From Verrucomicrobiaceae bacterium (GTDB lineage: Bacteria; Verrucomicrobiota; Verrucomicrobiia; Verrucomicrobiales; Verrucomicrobiaceae): a stretch of 64,000 nucleotides of DNA. The stretch is from positions 620,001-684,000 of the forward strand of contig JACKQF010000004.1 in NCBI GenBank assembly GCA_024232965.1. Reading direction: 5' to 3'. The notes under the pieces were generated by a model. It made no database searches. It was not told where the DNA came from and was given only the letters and a program-made list of their open reading frames with translations. This document shows positions 1-9,945 of the stretch, piece by piece. Position numbers and translations under genes: made by a program. Position 1 is the first letter of the stretch. Every line of letters starts with the position of its first letter.

Positions 1-2
1 TG

Positions 3-962
3 TTTGTGAACGCGGCCTATGAGACCGTCTGGGGAAGAAAGGTCGAGGCGCTGCGGTCTCGCCACTGGGATTGGCTGCGCGCTGTGCGTCCTTCGGAGCG
101 CCGTCAGGTTCTCCGTTCACTCCGTTCCTTGATGCATGGCGAAGATATCGGAGATATCACGCTTCAACTCGGCAGGGCGGATTCCCCCCACTGGGTTCAG
201 TGTCGGTCATTTCGCGTTTTCGAAAAGGATGGCAGCCTCCTCAGCATCGCCGGCATCGTCCTGGACATCACCGCGAGTCGCCTTATGGACCAACGGCTCG
301 CCCAAGCGGCTGAGACTGAACGCTTGAGGATGGGGAGAGATCTTCACGACGATGTTTGCCAGCGACTCGCCGCCATTCAGTTGAAGTGCGGCGTAGCAGC
401 ATCCCTTCTGGCGAGAGAAGGGGCGCCCGCCGCCGATGTCGTGAAGAAGCTGGCCGAAGACATGGCTGCGACCACCGTCCTGACACGCTCTCTGGCCCGA
501 GGCCTTGCACCGGTCGGTCTTGATACCGGCGGATTGTCGGAGCCATTGAAGCACCTCGCTCTCCTCCTCAAACACGCCTTTGATGTCAACTGCGTGGTGG
601 AATGTGATGCCCCTCTGCCACCGCTGAACCCTGAAGCAGCCACCCACATGTTCCGCATTGCACAAGAGCTAGCCACCAATGCCGCAAAGCACGGCAAGGC
701 CAAACAGGTCCTCATTCAGCTCGCCGTGGAAGACGATCTCCTCCGCATGATCGTTTCCAACGATGGCAGCCCCTTCGACGGAAAGCCTGAAAAAAGTGAC
801 GGTTTGGGCTTGCACTTCATCCGCCAGAGGGTGGATGCTCTGGGCGCGTCCATCGACTTCGAGGCAGCAACGTCTGAAGATGATTGGAACCTTACCGTTT
901 GCGAGGCACCGATATCGGCCCTAATCGCAACGGATAACTCTGCAAACTCCCCTGAACCCTAA
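3..962 (+). CDS. Sensor histidine kinase, NarX/LiaS type (5' partial)
   Basis: The reading frame is open to the left edge, so the N-terminus lies outside the window; the GTG at 6 is probably internal to a PAS domain (residues FVNAAYETVW look like PAS). About 90 residues of PAS/PAC-like sequence are followed by a HisKA_3 dimerisation box with GRDLHDDVCQR (phospho-acceptor His near residue 114, counted from the GTG) and a HATPase domain with an N-box (ELATNAAKHG) and a G-box (DGLGLHFI). It should autophosphorylate and pass phosphate to the response regulator whose ATG lies one base after this stop. The absence of membrane segments in the visible part suggests a soluble C-terminal half; the input domain is unknown. 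Confidence 0.9.
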   Translation, partial: FVNAAYETVWGRKVEALRSRHWDWLRAVRPSERRQVLRSLRSLMHGEDIGDITLQLGRADSPHWVQCRSFRVFEKDGSLLSIAGIVLDITASRLMDQRLAQAAETERLRMGRDLHDDVCQRLAAIQLKCGVAASLLAREGAPAADVVKKLAEDMAATTVLTRSLARGLAPVGLDTGGLSEPLKHLALLLKHAFDVNCVVECDAPLPPLNPEAATHMFRIAQELATNAAKHGKAKQVLIQLAVEDDLLRMIVSNDGSPFDGKPEKSDGLGLHFIRQRVDALGASIDFEAATSEDDWNLTVCEAPISALIATDNSANSPEP

Positions 963-963
963 T

Positions 964-1650
964 ATGAGCACCCCAGCCCCTACCGCAACCGATGTCAAAC
1001 GCATCGCGATCGTTGATGACCACACCATGATGCGCGAGGGCGTCAGCACCTTTGTTGACAGCCTCGATGGCTTCATCACCGCCTGGCAGGCAGTAGATTG
1101 TGCAGACACTATCCGCCATCTGGAAAAAGATGTCCCCGATGTCATCATGGTGGACATCACCCTACCAGACCGCAACGGCCTGGAACTCATCAAGGATATA
1201 CGGATGCTGGCCCCTCGGCTCCCGATCCTGGTTCTATCCATGCATGACGAAAAACTCTACGCACCCCGCGCCCTCAAGGCAGGTGCCCAAGGCTACCTCA
1301 TGAAGGACGCCCCCCATCACGACATCGAGCGCGCCCTGCGGAAAATCGCCATGGGCGGGATGGCCGTCTCCGAAGCCATGTCAGAGAACATCCTGGCGGT
1401 GTTCTCCTCCGGCAAACCACGCTCGGAAGAGGCAGAACTTCATGAACTGAGTGATCGTGAGTTCGAAGTCTTCCAGATGATCGGCGAAGGCCGCAGCACG
1501 CACCAAATCGCCGCTATTCTCCGTATTAGTCCGAAGACAATCGATGTGCACCGCCTCAAAATCCGCAATAAACTGCGCCTCGGAACCGGCACAGAATTGA
1601 CCGCGCACGCCATTCGTTGGATCGAGATGAAGAAGCTCGCAGGGTCCTAA
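964..1650 (+). CDS. NarL/LuxR-family response regulator
   Basis: 228 residues. The receiver domain has the acidic pocket IVDDH (Asp18/Asp19), the phospho-acceptor Asp64 in MVDITLPD and the conserved Lys in YLMKDAP. A C-terminal LuxR/GerE helix-turn-helix follows (LSDREFEVFQMIGEG ... ISPKTIDVHRLKIRNKL). The ATG sits one base after the kinase stop, so the two are co-transcribed and probably translationally coupled as a cognate two-component pair. Targets cannot be read from the sequence. The 3' end converges on the DUF1501 gene with 13 bases between them. Confidence 0.95.
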   Translation: MSTPAPTATDVKRIAIVDDHTMMREGVSTFVDSLDGFITAWQAVDCADTIRHLEKDVPDVIMVDITLPDRNGLELIKDIRMLAPRLPILVLSMHDEKLYAPRALKAGAQGYLMKDAPHHDIERALRKIAMGGMAVSEAMSENILAVFSSGKPRSEEAELHELSDREFEVFQMIGEGRSTHQIAAILRISPKTIDVHRLKIRNKLRLGTGTELTAHAIRWIEMKKLAGS

Positions 1651-1663
1651 GACTCGGCACGCT

Positions 1664-3037
1664 TCACGCCAAGATTTGGCTCGGCACCCTGCCAGAGACG
1701 TTCGTTAGTCGGAAGTCCCTGCCAGCATACCGATAAGTGAGCCGCTCATGGTCGACGCCAAGGAGACGCAGGATCGTCGCATGTACATCGTGTACGCGCA
1801 TCATGCCGTCCGCGGCCTTGAAGCCAAAATCATCTGTGGCTCCATAGGCCATCCCGCCGCGCACACCGCCGCCAGCCATCCACATCGTGAAACCATGCGG
1901 ATTGTGATCGCGACCATCGCCGTTTTCGGTGACCGGCGTACGGCCAAACTCACCACCCCAGACGATCAGCGTATCCTCCAGCAGCCCGCGCTGTTTCAGG
2001 TCTGTCAATAGAGCCGCAATGGGTTGATCGATGTCCGCCCCCAACTGACGCGTCTTTTTATCGTGGCCTGAATGGGTATCCCAAGGTTGGCCATTGCCAT
2101 AGTAAAGTTGAACAAACCGGACCCCACGCTCGCAGAGCCGTCGCGCCAAGAGGCAGCCATTGGCGAAGTGACCCTTACCGTACATCTCGCGCGTCGCCGT
2201 TGATTCGCGATTGATGTCAAAAGCATCGGTCGCTGCTGTCTGCATGCGAAAGGCCGTCTCCATCGCCTGGATGCGACCATTCAGCATCGAGTCCGCACCT
2301 CCCCGCATCGCCAAATGCTCGCGATTCAGCTCCTGGATGAGATCGAGTTGCCGTCTCTGGTCAGGTTCCTTCAGACGGTCATTCTTCAACCAAGGGATCA
2401 TCTTTTGCGGATCCAGATCAGAGTGGTTGATGTAAACGCCCTGATGCTGCGCCGGCAAAAAAGCGCTGGTCCAAAGAATCGAAAAACGCACCGGGCGCCC
2501 AGGACACAGAACCACATAGGAGGGCAGATTCTCATTCTCAGTGCCAAGCCCATAGCTCAGCCATGAGCCCATGCTAGGCACGCGAGCCGTCATCGTGCCG
2601 TTGTTCATCAACAACAGTGCGGGACCATGGTTAGGGTTGTCGGTGTGCACACCGCGCAGCACACAAAGATCGTCTGCATGACGCGCCAACTTGGGGAGGA
2701 GGGAACTGATCTCCAGCCCACTGCGTCCGTGGTTTGAGTATTCGTAGGGCACCGCCATCAGGCCACCGGTCTGGCGCTCCGTGCGTAGATCTGCGCCATC
2801 AGGACGCTGCCCAGCATACTTTGTTAGCGCTGGTTTCGGATCAAAAAAATCCGGCCCAAACGGCCCCCCGTTCATGAAAAGATGGATCACTCTTTTCACC
2901 TTCGGAACATAGTGAGGCTGAATCACGCCACCACCGCCCCCAGCAGCCTGCAGCGTGGTCGCAAGCCCGAGCGCGCCGAGACCACCCCCGAGACGTTGGA
3001 TCGCTTCACGACGAGAAAGGGTGTCTGGGTGCTGCAT
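1664..3037 (-). CDS. DUF1501 family exported protein
   Basis: 457 residues. The N-terminus has a Tat-like signal (SRREAIQRLGGG followed by a hydrophobic stretch and a run of Gly). The body matches DUF1501, a sulfatase/alkaline-phosphatase-fold family abundant in Planctomycetes and Verrucomicrobia; visible family features are FMNGGPFGPDFFDPK near the N-terminus and WGGEFGRTP with DGRDHNPHGF near the C-terminus. It starts 5 bases after the stop of the DUF1549/DUF1553 gene, the standard family pairing. The biochemical function of the pair is not established; a role in complex polysaccharide use is often inferred from context. Confidence 0.92.
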   Translation of the reverse strand: MQHPDTLSRREAIQRLGGGLGALGLATTLQAAGGGGGVIQPHYVPKVKRVIHLFMNGGPFGPDFFDPKPALTKYAGQRPDGADLRTERQTGGLMAVPYEYSNHGRSGLEISSLLPKLARHADDLCVLRGVHTDNPNHGPALLLMNNGTMTARVPSMGSWLSYGLGTENENLPSYVVLCPGRPVRFSILWTSAFLPAQHQGVYINHSDLDPQKMIPWLKNDRLKEPDQRRQLDLIQELNREHLAMRGGADSMLNGRIQAMETAFRMQTAATDAFDINRESTATREMYGKGHFANGCLLARRLCERGVRFVQLYYGNGQPWDTHSGHDKKTRQLGADIDQPIAALLTDLKQRGLLEDTLIVWGGEFGRTPVTENGDGRDHNPHGFTMWMAGGGVRGGMAYGATDDFGFKAADGMMRVHDVHATILRLLGVDHERLTYRYAGRDFRLTNVSGRVPSQILA

Positions 3038-3042
3038 AGATT

Positions 3043-5016
3043 TTAGTCGATAAACAGGAACTCATTCGTCGCCATCAAGGCCTGCGCATACTGCGACCAG
3101 GCGGCCAAGTCTTCTTCGCGTCCGACAAAGAACTCGCGCGCCATCGCCATCTCTTCTCCACGTGGTAGACGCTGAAACAGCAGCGCATAGGCACTCAGCA
3201 CCTTTTCATCCAGCGCCCCGCTCAATCTCTGGGCCATCGCATCTGCCTGCTGCTGCATGAAGGGTGCGTTAAGAGCAAACAAGCCCTGCAGCGGCGTGAT
3301 CGTCTCTGCACGCGCTGGCGTGTGGCCCGCGACATCAGGGAAATCGTGCACCCTCAACATCGGCTCCATCTCGTGACGATGAGCAATCCCATACAGCGAG
3401 CGCCGATGATTCGCCGCCTCCGCGAGAGATGCAGCCTCGCCACCCATGCGGAGATCGATCACGCCCGTAGCCTCCAGCATCGCATCCCGCCAGGCTTCCC
3501 ACTCAAGTTTCCGACGCTGCATCGTCGCAAACAACCCTTCGTGCCCCTCCTCACTGGTCAGCGAACTCTGACGCCACGTTGCTGAGCACAGGATCTCCCG
3601 ATGCAGCCACTTCAAAGACCAGCCCTGCGCGATAAAACGCGAGGTCAGATCATCGAGCAATTCAGGATGAGTGGGCGCATCCCCCAGATTGCCAAACTCA
3701 CTCGGCGTATCCACCAGCCCACGACCAAAGTGATGCTTCCACACACGATTCACCATCACCCGAGCGGTGAGCGCGGCCCCTTCCTCCACAAGTGCGTGGG
3801 CCAGATCCAGACGACCGCTCCCATGAGTAAACGGACGCGGCGTCCCGTTTGCCGTGGGAAAAGCAGACAGAAAACGACGTGGCACCACATCGCCTACGTC
3901 ATTGGGATTGCCCCGTTTCTGAAGCTCCAGATCCCGTGCCATTCCATCGCGGTAATCCATCTTTGTCCCCTTCTTGTTATCAGCCTCCACCACGTAGAGC
4001 GCGGCATCCACGACACCATTGGCCATGGGGAGATCGTAATGCGGTGTGCTGGATTTGATCCCCGCGATCTTTGCCGTCATGCCCTTGAGCTTGGCATCCA
4101 TGTCCGCAGGTTTCTTTTTCTTCAGATCTGCAATCTGCTTTTCCAAAACCTCCACCGCCTCCCGAGCCTTTGCCACCGGTGCCCAGATGTCAGCCGCAGC
4201 CACCGGACGCTCAGCGATTTTGACGGAGGCAAATACACCTGCCAGCGCGTAGTAGTCCGCCGCCGTGATCGGGTCAGATTTATGATCATGGCAACGTGCA
4301 CAGGCCAGAGTCAGACCCAAAAAAGTACGCCCTACAGCATCCACATGTTCCTCCCACTCGTCCGCGACGGTTGTCTTGATGATGTCAGGTGGGAGTTGCA
4401 GTTCCTTCCAGTAAGTGGGGCTTAACCCCAGGAAACCCAGCGCGTGCAGGTCCTGGAGATCGCACTCGGGCATGACATCACTGGCCAACTGGCGCATGAC
4501 GAACTGATCGTACGGCAAATCATCGTTAAAGGCACGCACCACCCAGTCGCGATAGAGGTGAGAGTAGCGAGTACTCTCCAGCCAACTGGCCGTTTGATCT
4601 GTGAACCGCGCCAGATCCAGCCAGTGCCGCGCCCAGCGTTCGCCGTACTGAGGCGCCGCCAGCAGGCGATCCACAGTGGCGCTGACCGCCGCCTGCGGAT
4701 CACGCTCGTAGTCCCGCTGAAAGGCCTGCACCTCCGCCAGGGTGGGAGGCAGACCGATCAAATCAAAGCTCAATCGCCGCAAAACTGTCCGCGCATCCGC
4801 AGCGGGTGCGGGGCTGACGCCCACCTTCTCCATTCGCGCCAGGATGTATCGATCCAACCGGTTGCGTGGCCACGACGTATCGCGCACAGCAACGGGTTCG
4901 CTTTTTTTCAGCGGCAAAAATGACCACGGTACCGTCGGTGGCTTAGGCACAGCTGCGCCCGTCGCCATCGAAACAGCGGCCAGAAAGGGAATGAGAATGC
5001 AAAGCTGCCGGAGCAC
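3043..5016 (-). CDS. DUF1549/DUF1553 (PSCyt2-PSD1) secreted protein
   Basis: 657 residues from a GTG start with a short signal peptide (LCILIPFLAAVSMATGA). The N-terminal DUF1549 (PSCyt2) domain carries RNRLDRYILARM, SFDLIGLPPT and the conserved CARCHDHKSDP. The C-terminal DUF1553 (PSD1) domain carries RVMVNRVWKHHFGRGLVDT and GWSLKWLHREI. A Lys-rich putative coiled coil lies between them (around residues 290-315). Many homologues have an N-terminal cytochrome c domain; this one lacks it, so it is the short form. CARCH resembles a haem c motif but is a constant part of PSCyt2 and does not by itself show haem binding. It lies between the NfeD gene (32 bases upstream) and the DUF1501 gene. Confidence 0.92.
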   Translation of the reverse strand: MLRQLCILIPFLAAVSMATGAAVPKPPTVPWSFLPLKKSEPVAVRDTSWPRNRLDRYILARMEKVGVSPAPAADARTVLRRLSFDLIGLPPTLAEVQAFQRDYERDPQAAVSATVDRLLAAPQYGERWARHWLDLARFTDQTASWLESTRYSHLYRDWVVRAFNDDLPYDQFVMRQLASDVMPECDLQDLHALGFLGLSPTYWKELQLPPDIIKTTVADEWEEHVDAVGRTFLGLTLACARCHDHKSDPITAADYYALAGVFASVKIAERPVAAADIWAPVAKAREAVEVLEKQIADLKKKKPADMDAKLKGMTAKIAGIKSSTPHYDLPMANGVVDAALYVVEADNKKGTKMDYRDGMARDLELQKRGNPNDVGDVVPRRFLSAFPTANGTPRPFTHGSGRLDLAHALVEEGAALTARVMVNRVWKHHFGRGLVDTPSEFGNLGDAPTHPELLDDLTSRFIAQGWSLKWLHREILCSATWRQSSLTSEEGHEGLFATMQRRKLEWEAWRDAMLEATGVIDLRMGGEAASLAEAANHRRSLYGIAHRHEMEPMLRVHDFPDVAGHTPARAETITPLQGLFALNAPFMQQQADAMAQRLSGALDEKVLSAYALLFQRLPRGEEMAMAREFFVGREEDLAAWSQYAQALMATNEFLFID

Positions 5017-5048
5017 CCTCTACATACCCGCAAAACACAGCTCACCTT

Positions 5049-7226
5049 TCAGCTCGGCAGCGCTTCCACAATGATCTTGGAGCCGCGCACCTCTCGCACT
5101 TGCACACGCTCACCAGCCTGTAGATAGCCACTTTCTACCATGGCCTCCACCATGCGTCCGTCAATTTCCACCGTGCCGTAGGGCCTCAGGGCGCTGCGTG
5201 ACATCCCCGCCGCACCAACACGGACCGCCGCTGCCGCTCGAAGCTCTGGGGTTTCCTCCGTGGAACCGCCAGCAGAGGTCGCCAGAACCATGCGACGAAA
5301 CGGACCCACATCCGGCAGGTATCGCATCATTACCAAGATCAGCGCCACCGCACCCGTGAATCCAATCGCCACATTGCGGATAGCGGTCGCGTAGGGTGCC
5401 AGCGTGAAGGGCAGACCTTCCGCCGCAGTGCCGGAGTCTGCCCCTTCAGGCATTGGCAGCGGTGCAGATATTTCCCAACCCGACATCGTGTAGATTAGGG
5501 AGCCTACAATGAAGACAAAGCCCAACACACCAAAGATGAGCGTTCCGGGAAACACAAACAGCTCCACCACCAAGAATACCAGACCGGTAATCAATACCGC
5601 CCCGGCAAATAAAGCCTCCTGCCCGACCAGACTTCCAGCCACGTAATGCCCGAAAAAGAAGATCCCGAAGGCGATGATGGAGATAAAACCTGGCAGCCCA
5701 AAGCCCGGTGCCTGCATCTCCATGTAGGCACCCGCGACACCGATCAGGATCAGTACCGATGCATACGTCGTCACCCAGATCGCGATCGATTCAAAGCCCT
5801 GCGGCTCCGCTGTGACGGTCTCCCCCTTCAGGCCTTCCACTGACTTCACCTCATCGAACGTGTCCACGATCTTCTTCGCAAAGAGAGGCCTGCCATCGAC
5901 GATCATCGTCGCTTGATTGGCATCCAGCGTCAGGATATCGCCTTTTCCACAGAGCTTCTGACCATTGATGATCAGCTCGCGATCCATGTCGATCATCGCC
6001 TCGATCACTCGAGGATCATGGCCTTTCTCCTTCGACACGGTTCGCGCCATGCTCAGGAAGGCGGAATTGATCTTTGCGCGCTCTGCCTTACCCATCTCGG
6101 AGTAGTCACCATTGACCGGAGTCGCGCCGCCCACAGAACTTGCCGGTGCCATGTAGATCGCATCGGTCGCCACCGCGATCATCGCCCCGGCAGACAGAGC
6201 CCGTGGATTCACGAAGGAGATGGTGCGGCCTTTGAATTTCTGCAAATCACGCATCATCAGCGTCGTCGTCTGCCAAGCCAGACCGCCGGGCGTATCTAGG
6301 TCAAAAATGACCGCCTCTGCCCCTTCCTCCGTGCAGCGCTCAAGCGTCCGCCCCATGAATTCAAAGCGGGCCGGCGTGATCAGATCCTCCTCCCCCACAG
6401 TGATCCGCACCACCTTGCCTGTGTAGAGGCCCTTTTTTGGGGTTGTTGCAGCGCCACTCTTCGCTGCCGCAACCTTGGCACCGGGGGCTGGTTTTGCTTC
6501 AGTCTCAGACGCAGGCTTCAGTTCCAGCACCTCTGCTCCGCCCAAGGCCTTAGCTTTCAGGTCGGTCAGGTCGTCACAGAGGCCCTTTGCCAAAAGAGGT
6601 GCACCCCCAGTAGGCGCTATCGCTTGATCCGCATCCAGCAAGAGCAGTTCCCCTTTCGCAGAAACCTTCTGATCCGCAATGATGAGCTCGAGATCCTTGT
6701 CCACGAAGGCCTCCGCAACGTCAGCGCGATGATTCTTCAGTTTGCAAAGACTGCGGACGCCCGCTTTGAGCAGGGCAAGGGACTGCGCCATCAATGTGTC
6801 TTGGGCCGTCTTTGAGAGTTCCTCATTTTCTGGAACTGCTGGTGGGGCCAAGCCGATCCGGGAACCTGGCAGCATCCAGATTTCATCGCAGGCACAGGCG
6901 ACAAGGGCACCACCCGCGACGGCGCTGGTGTTGACGAAGGCGATCGTTCGAATCTTGAGCCGAGCGATCTCCTCCGCCCGCGCCATCGCCACCTGGGCGT
7001 TGCCGCCGGTCACGTTGATATCCAGCACCAGCACTACAGCCCCTTTCTCAATGCATTTGTCGATCTCCTGCCGGGCAACACTCCAGCGGCCTGGGTCGGA
7101 AATGTCCACCTCCGTCACCAACATCCGCACTGCCTTACCGGCCAGGGGCTTTTGAGTTGCGGCCTCTTGGGCAACTGCCCAGGTGAAGAGGCAAAAATAC
7201 GAAAAGAGTAAGCGCAAAGACATCAT
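5049..7226 (-). CDS. NfeD-family membrane protein with two ClpP-like protease domains
   Basis: 725 residues from the ATG at 7226; a longer reading from 7265 adds 13 residues ahead of the signal peptide (MMSLRLLFSYFCLFTWAVAQ) and is less likely. There are two successive ClpP/SppA-like domains (about residues 30-240 and 275-490), four or five membrane segments (about 495-640) and a C-terminal NfeD OB-fold. NfeD proteins are membrane serine peptidases that act near stomatin/flotillin-like partners. The second domain keeps the nucleophile region ALSAGAMIA, whereas the first reads AVAGGALVA, so the expected Ser is Ala and domain 1 is probably inactive. Normal long NfeD proteins carry one protease domain. 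Transcribed divergently from leuS. Confidence 0.88.
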   Translation of the reverse strand: MMSLRLLFSYFCLFTWAVAQEAATQKPLAGKAVRMLVTEVDISDPGRWSVARQEIDKCIEKGAVVLVLDINVTGGNAQVAMARAEEIARLKIRTIAFVNTSAVAGGALVACACDEIWMLPGSRIGLAPPAVPENEELSKTAQDTLMAQSLALLKAGVRSLCKLKNHRADVAEAFVDKDLELIIADQKVSAKGELLLLDADQAIAPTGGAPLLAKGLCDDLTDLKAKALGGAEVLELKPASETEAKPAPGAKVAAAKSGAATTPKKGLYTGKVVRITVGEEDLITPARFEFMGRTLERCTEEGAEAVIFDLDTPGGLAWQTTTLMMRDLQKFKGRTISFVNPRALSAGAMIAVATDAIYMAPASSVGGATPVNGDYSEMGKAERAKINSAFLSMARTVSKEKGHDPRVIEAMIDMDRELIINGQKLCGKGDILTLDANQATMIVDGRPLFAKKIVDTFDEVKSVEGLKGETVTAEPQGFESIAIWVTTYASVLILIGVAGAYMEMQAPGFGLPGFISIIAFGIFFFGHYVAGSLVGQEALFAGAVLITGLVFLVVELFVFPGTLIFGVLGFVFIVGSLIYTMSGWEISAPLPMPEGADSGTAAEGLPFTLAPYATAIRNVAIGFTGAVALILVMMRYLPDVGPFRRMVLATSAGGSTEETPELRAAAAVRVGAAGMSRSALRPYGTVEIDGRMVEAMVESGYLQAGERVQVREVRGSKIIVEALPS

Positions 7227-7356
7227 AGCAGCGGGCGACAGGATGGATGGACCTGCACAGAACATCTACGCCGCCCAACCAGTGGTAGCAACCCGCCATC
7301 GCCGCCGTTTTACGCTCTTGCCTTTTGGCCTGGGATAAGCCTACTTCTCCGCCCCC

Positions 7357-9942
<2,586 letters not shown>

Positions 9943-9945
9943 GCG

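Noticed and set aside
3601..4425. 274-residue plus-strand frame opposite the DUF1549/DUF1553 gene
   Set aside because: Shadow of the real minus-strand gene, with His/Arg/Pro-rich composition and no motifs.
3043..5016. CxxCH (CARCH) as evidence for a cytochrome c
   Set aside because: The motif is a constant part of PSCyt2/DUF1549 and the protein lacks the N-terminal cytochrome domain of longer homologues.
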